From contig PXYV01000004.1 in assembly GCA_003023745.1 (NCBI GenBank), positions 46,213-110,212 on the forward strand: 64,000 bases of DNA, written 5' to 3'. The position numbers and the translations under genes were made by a program. Shown here one piece after another: positions 45,545 to 53,999 of this stretch (position 1 is the stretch's first letter; each line of letters opens with the position of its first letter). Origin of the DNA: Sulfobacillus acidophilus. GTDB lineage: Bacteria; Bacillota; Sulfobacillia; Sulfobacillales; Sulfobacillaceae. The notes beneath the pieces were generated by a model, which saw only the letters and a list, made by a program, of their open reading frames with translations, was not told where the DNA came from and did no database searches.

Positions 45545-46729
45545 CTAGGGGATCTCCCCGTTGGTCACCAGCCCTTGAATGGCTCGGGCCAACTCGTAGA
45601 CGGCATTGCTCTCCTCCGCCAAGGTACTGTTCGGTCCCCCTACCTCGATCATTAAGTCGCCGGGCATCAACTGCTCGTTATAGCGATACGGTACGACGTC
45701 AATGCCACTGCCTTCCAAGATGCCCGGGGCAATCGCGTTCAACCTGCGCGAGAGTTTTTCGGCAAACGCCAAGTTCTGGTGCCAATAAGGGTTGGGTAGC
45801 AATTTGTCGGTGCCAACCACGAACGAAATTTTAGCTACGGATTTTCCTGCAATTGTGGCTGGGGTACGGTTAGACGGGGCGCGATGCAAATCAATCAAGA
45901 TCCGGACCGAAGGATACCACTTTAGAAGCGTTTTCGCGGTATAGTACGACTTGTTGTAACTGGCCAAAAGTCCCTGCGACATGTTGTTGACGCGCGATTG
46001 CACCACCGAGATGCCTATAAGGTGCAAATCCTGGGCAAACCACCATCCAACCTGCACAATCGTCTTCGACCAATCGCTGGAATCCGCGGTCGCTGATCCG
46101 GCCGGTACATACGGCCAAAAGGACTCCGTGCTATGCGTCTGATAAATTCCGACTATCGGATCCGCTCCCAGCACGGCCCACACCCGACCACCATCACCGG
46201 GCAAGTTCGGATCGACGGCATTTTGGGCCTTGGGCCGCGCCGGCACCACCCTTTTCTTGACGGGCCTGACGTTCAAGGGTTTCACGACGCCCAACGCCGG
46301 AATCTCAACTTGTAAAAGCGCGTGCAGATCCGCGTAGTGCACCCCTGTCAACGCCCGCACCCCCATCGCCATCAGTTCCCCCAGATGAGCTTGTACACGG
46401 TGTCGGCTCAGGACCAAGCCCGCCAGCGGGACACCTTGATCCAACCAGGACCGCAACGTCGATTCCGGAACATTCCAGGAAGCCACGAGCCGGTCCATCC
46501 AAGACGGCCGCGATGTCACCTGTGGCTGAGTGGACACCGTAATAATCGAGGAGCGTGCGGGTACTTTCCACAGGACCAGCGCCGCCAGCAATAACGCCAT
46601 ACCATAAAGGCCAGCACTGGACCAGGGAATGCGCGCGCCTGCCCTTGCAAGCCGACGCTTGTGGGCCCAGTAGCGATTTTTGCGGGTGCGTCGAAGCCAA
46701 ATCACGATGGGGTGCCGCCCTTGTGCCAC
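45545..46729 (-). CDS. spoIIP: stage II sporulation protein P
   Basis: SpoIIP is a peptidoglycan amidase/endopeptidase of the forespore engulfment machine. The 394-aa protein has an N-terminal cytoplasmic basic tail, one membrane span (AGLYGMALLLAALVLW) and an exported catalytic domain with GIYQTHSTESFWPY, ILIDLHRAP, VVGTDKLLPNPYWHQNLAFA and YNEQLMPGDLMIEVGGPNST. The start is the GTG at 46729 after GGGGAGGG. It lies next to rpsT as in Bacillus, where gpr stands between them; gpr is not seen here. It marks the host as a spore former. Confidence 0.95.
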   Translation of the reverse strand: MAQGRHPIVIWLRRTRKNRYWAHKRRLARAGARIPWSSAGLYGMALLLAALVLWKVPARSSIITVSTQPQVTSRPSWMDRLVASWNVPESTLRSWLDQGVPLAGLVLSRHRVQAHLGELMAMGVRALTGVHYADLHALLQVEIPALGVVKPLNVRPVKKRVVPARPKAQNAVDPNLPGDGGRVWAVLGADPIVGIYQTHSTESFWPYVPAGSATADSSDWSKTIVQVGWWFAQDLHLIGISVVQSRVNNMSQGLLASYNKSYYTAKTLLKWYPSVRILIDLHRAPSNRTPATIAGKSVAKISFVVGTDKLLPNPYWHQNLAFAEKLSRRLNAIAPGILEGSGIDVVPYRYNEQLMPGDLMIEVGGPNSTLAEESNAVYELARAIQGLVTNGEIP

Positions 46730-46884
46730 GGTTATCCCTCCCCTTTAACATATGGTAAAAACTGGGGTATTAGACCCGACCGCTATCCTCAAATTCGCCC
46801 GCTATGTTCGCCGCAGTCTAGGCCGAGCAGCTCTGCCAGTGTTTTCGCTGCAAGAAGATCGCACTCGGCTAGTAAATGGCGTCC

Positions 46885-46913
46885 TTTACCACCCTGTCCT
46901 AACATGCTATAAT
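46885..46913 (+). promoter_or_regulatory. sigma-A promoter of rpsT
   Basis: TTTACC (46885-46890) and TATAAT (46908-46913) are 17 bp apart, the -10 preceded by TGC like an extended -10. The TATAAT lies 21 bp before the GTG start of rpsT, so the leader is very short and contains only the AGGAGGT site. Confidence 0.75.
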
Positions 46914-46934
46914 TAATTTTTAGGAGGTATATTT

Positions 46935-47210
46935 GTGGCCAATATTAAGTCTGCTAAAAAGCGTATTCGTCAAACCCGAGAACGGACGCTGCGCAACAAA
47001 ATTCGAAAGACTATGGTCCGGACAGCGGTGCGGCGGTTTGACGATGCACTTAACCGGGGCGATTTGGAGACGGCGGCGACCGCTTTGCAGTTTTGCTACG
47101 GTCGGTTGGATCGAGCAGCGCAAAAAGGTGCTATTCACCGCAACAGTGCCAGTCGGCATAAGTCGCGGCTAGCTCAGAGACTTCATAAAGCTCAGCAGTC
47201 GGCAAGCTAA
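46935..47210 (+). CDS. rpsT: 30S ribosomal protein S20
   Basis: The 91-aa product begins MANIKSAKKRIRQTRERTLR and ends HKSRLAQRLHKAQQ, the usual bS20 pattern of a basic helical bundle bound to 16S rRNA. It starts at GTG after TAGGAGGTATATTT. It faces holA tail to tail and overlaps its end by 4 bp. It is monocistronic with a strong promoter and terminator. Confidence 0.97.
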   Translation: MANIKSAKKRIRQTRERTLRNKIRKTMVRTAVRRFDDALNRGDLETAATALQFCYGRLDRAAQKGAIHRNSASRHKSRLAQRLHKAQQSAS

Positions 47211-48220
47211 ATCTTGTGCATTCGCCCCCCGCGTTGATACCCGGGGGGAATTTTTTTCTCCGCCCATATGTGAGTCCAGGCAATAAGCCACACATCGGGC
47301 TCTCCATACCCTGTCTTCATGGCCACATCAATTTTCGCCGCCCAATTCAAGAGAACGTCTAGGTCGTCATCCGTCCACTGTTTCGCGGCGGCCCAAATCT
47401 TCTTCGCCACAAAATCACGCAGGCCCTCTTGCTGTTGAAACTGCGCCAGTGTCATTCCCTCACGCAATGCGCCCCGCGCTCGGTCAATCTGGATGAGTTG
47501 GCGGGTCAGCAAAGCGAACAGAAAGAGCGGTGCCATGCCTTGGTTCAAATGCCGATTAATTCCCTCCATGACCGCTTTTCCATCATGCCGCAAAAGGCTG
47601 TCGGTCACATCCCAAGGCTTGTCCTCGGCCACAATCGGAACTACAAGATCGTCGAGATCTTGATTGCTAATCGGCGCAGGTGTTCCTAGCGCTAATTTCT
47701 CCAGTTCCTCAATAGCGACAAATTCGTTGCCATCCACCTGTTCGCAAAAACGCTCGAACGCCCCTTTTTGCCAGGTAATGCCACGATGCTGGGCTTGTTC
47801 TTTAACGAAGCGTCGAAAAGAATGCGGTGGCAGCACGCTCATGTCCACCACGTGCTTTCCGCCCAGCGCCTTTTCCCACGAGGCCGCTTTCTCTTCAATC
47901 AACACCAACAAACTATCCGCAATTGGGTGGCGCAAATATTCGGCCAGCGTCTCTTCTTTTTTGGGCCAGCGCCCGCCCTCAACCACTACCAACCGTCTTG
48001 GGGAAAAAAGTCCCGCGGTAGCCAACTCCATTTTCACCGCGTTAAAGTCGCTAACGCCGTCTAGATGAATCGTAGCCGTAGACTGGACATCCTCCCCCAG
48101 CCAGCGCTTTGTGGCACGAACCAACCACTCGCGCCGCCAAAATCGGTTAGGCCCGGCTAACACATACGTGGACGCCAACGACCCCCGCTCGACTACGGAC
48201 ATTGCTTCTTCAATCGTCAT
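47207..48220 (-). CDS. holA: DNA polymerase III delta subunit
   Basis: Clamp-loader subunit that opens the sliding clamp. The 337-aa product fits HolA in size and pattern, with YVLAGPNRFWRREWLVRATK, a RLVVVEGGRWPKKEET strand-turn and GNEFVAIEELEKLALGTPA, then PLFLFALLTRQLIQIDRARG. HolA next to rpsT is the typical Firmicute order. It overlaps the end of rpsT by 4 bp on the opposite strand. Confidence 0.88.
   Translation of the reverse strand: MTIEEAMSVVERGSLASTYVLAGPNRFWRREWLVRATKRWLGEDVQSTATIHLDGVSDFNAVKMELATAGLFSPRRLVVVEGGRWPKKEETLAEYLRHPIADSLLVLIEEKAASWEKALGGKHVVDMSVLPPHSFRRFVKEQAQHRGITWQKGAFERFCEQVDGNEFVAIEELEKLALGTPAPISNQDLDDLVVPIVAEDKPWDVTDSLLRHDGKAVMEGINRHLNQGMAPLFLFALLTRQLIQIDRARGALREGMTLAQFQQQEGLRDFVAKKIWAAAKQWTDDDLDVLLNWAAKIDVAMKTGYGEPDVWLIAWTHIWAEKKIPPGYQRGGRMHKI
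47223..47257 (+). terminator. rpsT terminator inside the end of holA
   Basis: CCCCCCG, a loop, then CGGGGGG followed by AATTTTTTTC is a strong intrinsic terminator for plus-strand transcription. It lies within the last codons of holA on the other strand. Confidence 0.85.
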
Positions 48221-48300
48221 GCGCTACCTGTCCCCCACCCTCGGATTTCCTGACTCCATTGTAGCGTACCCGCGCGGCTTGCCATCTCGTCAGTTGCGCC

Positions 48301-49575
48301 CTATGACGGGCGAGGCTGGGGAAAGGTGAGTTCCACAGTGGTTCCTTGGTGAGAGAGTATCCGCAGCGTGCCCCCATGGGCTTCCACGATGTGTCGCACA
48401 ATCATGAGCCCCAAGCCCCCGCCAGACTTCTTGGTGGTGTAACGAACCAGGGAGAGTTTTGCCAGCGACTGCCCCGAAATGCCAGGGCCATTGTCCCGAA
48501 CTGTCAAAATCGCCGCTTGGGGCGCCTGGCGTACGCCCACTTCGATCCAGCCTCCTTGCTCGGGCGCTGCCTCGATGGCATTTTTGATAAGGTTGGTCAG
48601 GACTTGCAGCAACCGATCCGGATCAGCCCAGATTTTCTCATCCGCCGCATATTTTTTTCGTAACTGCATGGGTAAGGACACTGTCGTATGGTCCAACTGT
48701 TCTGGCCCACGCGTCGCCGTCGTCCACGCGTTATCGACGACATCATCCACCACGGTCCATTGGGAAGCGATTTCCGGCAAGCGTGAAAGAGACATCAGAT
48801 CCGACGTCAAACGGTTAAGGTGGTGAATTTCATGCGCCATTTTCTCATAATAAGTCAATGTTTCCGGCGCGGCGGAGTTCAACGCCATCTCCAGATAGGC
48901 GCTTAAGGCGGCCAACGGATTGCGAATCTCATGCACCATGCTCACGACTTGCTCCACAGGCAGGGTCGGCCCACTGGGACGAACCGCATCATTCCAATAT
49001 TCGGCCACCACATGGGGCCCGATCGCCTCGCAACGCAGCACATAGTCGCCGATTCGGCGAATCGTGACGCCCTGCGCAACATCCTGCCACTGCGGGAACC
49101 CGCTCAAGTCCTCCCATTTGGCCTCGGGCTGAAGATGAAAAAAACGGCGGGCAGCCGCGTTGGACCATACCACGAGCTGGTCCTGGGCAACCAACACGGC
49201 TGTTTCCAACTGATCCATCGCCCACGCCGCCAGAATTTGTGCAGACCAGGCCAGATAGCCGATCCGTCGTCCTTCAAAGCTGTAGATCGGCTCGAATTGA
49301 ACGTCATCGCGGCTTGTGGACGCCACCGATTCTGTGTAGGGCGCAACATCCTCGCGAGCCGTTTCACTATGAGTTTGTCGCAATTCCTGCGGGTTTGTCC
49401 CAAACATCGATGTGTCGCGCGCACTCCGGTTCATCCAAACCCATTGGTCACCCACTGCCAAAGCCATCGGTACCGGCAACAAATCCAAAATATCACGGCG
49501 CAGCGCCAAATCATTGATCAGCAAAATCTTTTCGGTAAGCGGAAACACAAAATGATCATTGTTGTTATTATGCAT
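48301..49575 (-). CDS. soluble sensor histidine kinase
   Basis: The 424-aa product from ATG 49575 has no membrane spans. A PAS-like region (residues 20-200) precedes the HisKA box VVSMVHEIRNPLAALSAYLE with the phosphorylated His, then the ATPase with N box LTNLIKNAIEAAP, G1 DNGPGIS and G2 GGGLGLMIVRHIVEAHGG. It resembles KinA-type sporulation kinases that feed a phosphorelay. No response regulator is adjacent, so it is an orphan. The longer N-terminus in the track is not needed. Confidence 0.9.
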   Translation of the reverse strand: MHNNNNDHFVFPLTEKILLINDLALRRDILDLLPVPMALAVGDQWVWMNRSARDTSMFGTNPQELRQTHSETAREDVAPYTESVASTSRDDVQFEPIYSFEGRRIGYLAWSAQILAAWAMDQLETAVLVAQDQLVVWSNAAARRFFHLQPEAKWEDLSGFPQWQDVAQGVTIRRIGDYVLRCEAIGPHVVAEYWNDAVRPSGPTLPVEQVVSMVHEIRNPLAALSAYLEMALNSAAPETLTYYEKMAHEIHHLNRLTSDLMSLSRLPEIASQWTVVDDVVDNAWTTATRGPEQLDHTTVSLPMQLRKKYAADEKIWADPDRLLQVLTNLIKNAIEAAPEQGGWIEVGVRQAPQAAILTVRDNGPGISGQSLAKLSLVRYTTKKSGGGLGLMIVRHIVEAHGGTLRILSHQGTTVELTFPQPRPS

Positions 49576-49882
49576 GCATTGCCCACCTTTGCGACGATTA
49601 AGTGTGTTGAACAGGGCATTGTCTATCTCACATTCTATAGTTTTCCACAAATGGCTACACAATCCTTCTTTTAGGCCGCTCAAGTAGGCGGCCCAACACC
49701 TTAACGCCCTTAACTTTCCTTTGCGCGCAGATGCGGGTAAGATGAGGGTAGTGAATTTCAGCCATGCGTGTCATAGACCCCACGGCTAACGCCGCGAATA
49801 ACTCGCGGGCATTGGGCGAGGTTTAGGATCCTACCATGTCATCGTCCCTGGCCTTCATATCACCATGAGAGGAGGACGCGTT
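49576..49882. other. divergent intergenic region
   Basis: About 300 bp between the divergent kinase and ABC operon; promoters for both are expected here. No confident promoter or operator was picked out. Confidence 0.4.
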
Positions 49883-51586
49883 GTGTCCGCACAGGATCGC
49901 CCCGGTGTAGGCTTTGCTGACATCTTAGTCGGTGCCTCTCTCCTCGCCATGATTTCGGTCATCATTGCCTGGTCTACCCATGCGCATCCGTACACGGCCG
50001 AATCAGGCCAAATCTCGCTGGCTTGGTGGCATCTCCCTTTAGACGCCACCTATTCCTGGCTACGGATGCTGGCGGCTTACGCGCTCTCCCTGGTTTTCAC
50101 GCTGATTTATGGATATTTGGCAGCCTTTAACACTCGCGCCGAAAAAATTTTGTTGCCGCTATTAGATATTTTGCAGTCAATTCCGGTTTTGTCGTTTCTG
50201 CCGGTTGTGCTGTTGGCGTTCATTGCCTTATTCCCCCATTCGCGCATCGGGGTCAATTTGGCTTCAATCATGTTAATCTTTACGGGCCAGGTGTGGAATA
50301 TGGTCTTTGCCGTCTACCACGGCTTTATTACCATCCCACGCGATTTGCGCGAATCCGCCCTGTCCTTGAATCTATCCCCGTGGCAACGCTTTCGCACGCT
50401 AGAGCTTCCATACGCCATGGTGGGGTTAGTGTGGAATTCAATGATGTCATGGGCGGGCGGCTGGTTTTTCTTGATGGCAGCGGAAATGTTTTCGCTAGGC
50501 AATCGCTCCTATCAACTGCAAGGTCTCGGATCATATCTGCAAACAGCCGCCAACCAAGGGCGCTGGGGCGCCGAATTGGCAGGGCTTGCGACACTCGTCT
50601 TAGTCATCGTTCTAATGGATCAATTGGTCTGGCGCCCACTGTTAGCGTGGGCCGACAAATTTAAAATGGAGATGGTGGAAGGAGGCGAACGACCCCGTTC
50701 GGCCGTGCTTCGCATCCTGCGACGCTCACTCATCTTAGAATGGCTAGGACGTGCATTGTGGATTCCCCTCACGCAGTGGAGCGACCATCTTTTTTCAAAC
50801 ACGCTGCCGCGCTGGCGCCGCAACGACTCGGTCTTAAACATCGTCGCTCTGGTGCGGTGGCTTTTAGTCGCCTTTATCGTCGTCGTCATCGTCACCGCGC
50901 TTGAGGGCGCTTTACGCCTGTTGGAACATCTCACCTGGCCAGAAATTGAACTGGTGGCGTTGGCAACATTGGCAACCCTTGGTCGTGTGGTTGTAGCACT
51001 CATCATTTCCGTCGTGTGGACCGTACCGGTCGGAGTGTTTATTGGACTCAATCACAAGTGGGCGGCGCGGTTGACGCCGCTGTCGCAAATCGCGGCATCG
51101 GTTCCCGCCACCGCACTCTTTCCCGGTATCGTGGCCCTTCTCATCCACATCCATGGGGGCCTCAATGTCGCCTCGGTTTTGCTCATGGTCTTAGGCACCC
51201 AGTGGTATATCCTGTTCAACGTCATTGCCGGTGCGTCGGCTATTCCCGAAGACCTGCGCGAGGCCACGCGCATCTTTCGACTCAGCCGATCTAAAACCTG
51301 GACCACGCTCATCCTACCAGCCATTGCCCCGTTTCTCATCACGGGCCTCATTACTGCCGCGGGGGGTGCCTGGAATGCCAGTATCGTTGCGGAATATGTC
51401 AGCTTTCACCATCATGTTTATACGGCCTTCGGCGTTGGGGCGATCATCGCCCAAAGCTCTCAAGACCGCGGATTTTCGGTGTTGCTGTTAGCCACATCGC
51501 TACTGGCGCTCACCGTTGTCCTGATTAACCGCCTGGTCTGGCGGCGGTTGTATAACAAGGCGGCCGAGCGCTATTCATTGTCGTAA
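49883..51586 (+). CDS. ABC transporter permease with two fused domains (NitT/TauT type)
   Basis: The 567-aa protein contains two tandem BPD_transp_1 permease domains. The first carries the ATPase-contact loop HGFITIPRDLRESALSLNLS and the second ASAIPEDLREATRIFRLSRS, each within about six membrane spans. This suggests a nitrate/sulfonate/thiamine-precursor-type importer. GTG at 49883 is chosen because of GAGAGGAGG before it. It is followed after 27 bp by its ATPase. The expected periplasmic binding protein gene is not next to it. Confidence 0.9.
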   Translation: MSAQDRPGVGFADILVGASLLAMISVIIAWSTHAHPYTAESGQISLAWWHLPLDATYSWLRMLAAYALSLVFTLIYGYLAAFNTRAEKILLPLLDILQSIPVLSFLPVVLLAFIALFPHSRIGVNLASIMLIFTGQVWNMVFAVYHGFITIPRDLRESALSLNLSPWQRFRTLELPYAMVGLVWNSMMSWAGGWFFLMAAEMFSLGNRSYQLQGLGSYLQTAANQGRWGAELAGLATLVLVIVLMDQLVWRPLLAWADKFKMEMVEGGERPRSAVLRILRRSLILEWLGRALWIPLTQWSDHLFSNTLPRWRRNDSVLNIVALVRWLLVAFIVVVIVTALEGALRLLEHLTWPEIELVALATLATLGRVVVALIISVVWTVPVGVFIGLNHKWAARLTPLSQIAASVPATALFPGIVALLIHIHGGLNVASVLLMVLGTQWYILFNVIAGASAIPEDLREATRIFRLSRSKTWTTLILPAIAPFLITGLITAAGGAWNASIVAEYVSFHHHVYTAFGVGAIIAQSSQDRGFSVLLLATSLLALTVVLINRLVWRRLYNKAAERYSLS

Positions 51587-51613
51587 AAGCAGGGTGAAGG
51601 GGGATTCGCAACC

Positions 51614-52984
51614 GTGAGCGTGAAAGAACGGAACCAAAACACAAGTCTGGTGCGTTTGTTGGGCGTAACCAAGATGTACACGCAGCCCGACAATTATAAT
51701 ATCCGCGTGTTAGACGACATCAATTTCGACATCCAGACAGGTGAATTTGTGGCCTTACTGGGGCCCAGCGGTTCCGGCAAGTCTACCTTGTTGCGCATTA
51801 TTACCGGATTGTCCGAACCCTCCTATGGGACGGTTTTATACCGAGGCGAGCCGGTTTCTGGGCCCAATCCGCACGCCGCCATGGTTTTTCAAAGTTTTGC
51901 GTTATATCCCTGGCTCACAGTGCAGCAAAACGTCGAATTGGGGCTTGTGGCGCAAGGTGTGGCGCCCGACAAGCGGCACCAACGGGCAGTGCAATTGATT
52001 GACTTAATTGGCCTCAACGGATACGAGGACGCCTTCCCTAAAGAACTTTCGGGCGGCATGCGGCAGCGGGTCGGGTTTGCCCGGGCACTAGCAGTCGATC
52101 CAGAACTGTTGTGCATGGACGAACCGTTTTCAGCGCTGGATTTTCTCACCGCCGAGAATTTGCGGTCCGAGCTGTTGGACTTGTGGCTTGAATCGCGCAT
52201 TCCGACGCGCGCCATTTTGATGGTGACGCACGGCATCGAAGAAGCAGTCTATATGGCCGACCGTATCGTTCTGCTATCCAAGAATCCGGCGCGAATCATT
52301 GCCGATCTGCCGAACTTGCTGCCGTTTCCGAGAAACCGCAAAGCACCGGAATTTGTGCAGTTGGTCGACCATGTGTACAAGATTGTCACGGGATGGGATG
52401 ATACGGAAAATGACGCGGACCTCGTCGAGTCCACTGTCCCGTCGCAACCGTCCCAGGGCGGCCAGCCCCGCTTGAAACCGATCCCCTACGGTCATCTCTC
52501 CATGTTGTCAGGATTATTGGAACTGGTGGCCGATCGCGGGGGTCACGACGATCTTTATCGCCTTGGCGCCGAACTGTTCTTAGAGGTAGACGATTTGCTG
52601 CCGGTCACGGAAACGGCAGAGTTGTTTCATCTCGCCGAAGTGCGGGAAGGAGACCTCTTTCTGACAGAATTGGGCAAGAGCTTCGTGGACCGCGACGTAA
52701 ATGAACGCAAGGCTATTATTCGCGAGCAGCTCAAAGACATTCCAATTATCCGCATGATTACCCGTGTGCTCGTGAGTAAAGCCAATCACGCCATGAGCAA
52801 GGAGTTTTTCACGGACATTTTGGAAGAACACTTTTCCGTCAATGAATCGGAGCGCCAATTGATGACCGCTATTAATTGGGGACGGTTTGCCGATTTGTTC
52901 CACTATGACACCGATACCGAATTACTCTATCTGGACGACGATCAGATGCGCGATCCGCTGGCCCTAAGCCTGCAAGATTTCTAG
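51614..52984 (+). CDS. ABC ATPase with C-terminal AAA-associated domain
   Basis: Residues 1-250 are a NitT/TauT-type ATPase: Walker A LLGPSGSGKSTLLRIITG, Q-loop VFQSFALYPWLTVQQ, signature KELSGGMRQRVGFARALAVD, Walker B LLCMDEPFSALDFLT and switch His in MVTHGIEEAVYMADRI. Residues 300-456 match the AAA_assoc_C extension found in a subset of these ATPases (GHLSMLSGLLELVADRGGHD, then LFHLAEVREGDLFLTELGKS). It starts at GTG 51614. With the permease it is one operon; substrate unknown. Confidence 0.9.
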   Translation: MSVKERNQNTSLVRLLGVTKMYTQPDNYNIRVLDDINFDIQTGEFVALLGPSGSGKSTLLRIITGLSEPSYGTVLYRGEPVSGPNPHAAMVFQSFALYPWLTVQQNVELGLVAQGVAPDKRHQRAVQLIDLIGLNGYEDAFPKELSGGMRQRVGFARALAVDPELLCMDEPFSALDFLTAENLRSELLDLWLESRIPTRAILMVTHGIEEAVYMADRIVLLSKNPARIIADLPNLLPFPRNRKAPEFVQLVDHVYKIVTGWDDTENDADLVESTVPSQPSQGGQPRLKPIPYGHLSMLSGLLELVADRGGHDDLYRLGAELFLEVDDLLPVTETAELFHLAEVREGDLFLTELGKSFVDRDVNERKAIIREQLKDIPIIRMITRVLVSKANHAMSKEFFTDILEEHFSVNESERQLMTAINWGRFADLFHYDTDTELLYLDDDQMRDPLALSLQDF

Positions 52985-53019
52985 TGGGACCGGACATACT
53001 CCCAGTGGAGGTGATCCGC

Positions 53020-53427
53020 ATGGCTTTGATGCGTTGGGATCCGGGTGAGATGGATCGAATTCGCGATGACTGGTCGCGCATGTGGAACCGAGTGCGTGAA
53101 GACTGGAATCTTGATGCCACTCGGCCTCGGACACATTTGCACCAATTGGACAACGGCTACTTAGCCGAGTTCGAATTGCCGGGCGTTAACCCCAGCGAGG
53201 TGGAAATTGATGTGGACGAGGAGACCGTGAGCGTGCACGGCGAGTTTCCCAGTTGCCCCGGCGAAGATGATCGCCGGGCTGGGTCGGAATTTCGTGTCGT
53301 TCTATCCTGGCCTACGGAAATAAATCCTGACACCGCGAATGCCGATTGGCGCCACGGCCTGTTGTCGATTACCGCGGAAAAAGCAGCGGGCCGCCGTCGC
53401 CGGATCTCGCTCCAAGATCAGCACTAA
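53020..53427 (+). CDS. small heat-shock protein Hsp20
   Basis: A 135-aa alpha-crystallin-type chaperone. From ATG 53020 (GGAGGTGATCCGC) it begins MALMRWDPGEMDRIRDDWSR, then the crystallin domain NGYLAEFELPGVNPSEVEID and FRVVLSWPTEINPDTANADW with GLLSITAEKA in place of the usual GVLTI...PK motif. The C-terminal IXI tail is short or missing. It follows the ABC operon by 35 bp and could be co-transcribed. A hairpin follows. Confidence 0.85.
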   Translation: MALMRWDPGEMDRIRDDWSRMWNRVREDWNLDATRPRTHLHQLDNGYLAEFELPGVNPSEVEIDVDEETVSVHGEFPSCPGEDDRRAGSEFRVVLSWPTEINPDTANADWRHGLLSITAEKAAGRRRRISLQDQH

Positions 53428-53430
53428 CAA

Positions 53431-53462
53431 AACGCCCCTGCGGACTCAACCGCGGGGGCGTT
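53431..53462 (+). terminator. hairpin after hsp20
   Basis: AACGCCCCTGCGG and CCGCGGGGGCGTT pair with one mismatch around a 6-nt loop. The T tract after it is poor, so efficiency is uncertain. Confidence 0.65.
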
Positions 53463-53711
53463 GTGCCAACGCCTGCCGTTTTGCTCACTTTCGCCGTCAC
53501 GGTCGACCGGATTGGACTTCAGGCAATCCCTGTTCGATCATGACATACCCGGGTATTAGTTGGTGGGGATGTTCTTACAAGGCCAAGAAGACGTGTCCGG
53601 TACTGTCGCATACACCTTGAGATCTTGCACCGCCGATCACTTGTCCGTCCATACTCGAACACACTCCCCCGCGTCAAGGCTCTTCATAATGCCAAACTGC
53701 ACCGTCGGTAT

Positions 53712-53999
53712 TCAGGAATGGGGGCGACTTGGGGGCAATTGGTCGGGCGGAGGGGGTTTGCGACCGCTGAAAAAACCCGCCACCAGACCCAGCACCAGCC
53801 CTCCTACCACCGGCTGCAACACCGACTGCGGAGCGCCAACCCACAGCACCGTCCCCCCCTCGGCGACCAAGACGGCTGCTACACTAATGAGAATGACGTG
53901 CCCAACCGAGTACCGACCGTACGGGCGGCGCGAGCGACCGACCACGGCCCCGATTACAGACGAAGACACCGCGATAACTAATGCCAATACCGTTCTCAA
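53712..53999 (-). CDS. small membrane protein
   Basis: The 95-aa product, read from a TTG that overlaps the leuS stop codon (TTGA), has two or three hydrophobic segments (VLALVIAVSSSVIGAVVG, VGHVILISVAAVLVAEGG, PVVGGLVLGLVAGFFSG) and a Pro-rich tail. The overlap with leuS suggests co-translation. Function unknown. A gene here is likely but not certain, because the frame is uninterrupted only by modest length. Confidence 0.6.
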   Translation of the reverse strand: MRTVLALVIAVSSSVIGAVVGRSRRPYGRYSVGHVILISVAAVLVAEGGTVLWVGAPQSVLQPVVGGLVLGLVAGFFSGRKPPPPDQLPPSRPHS

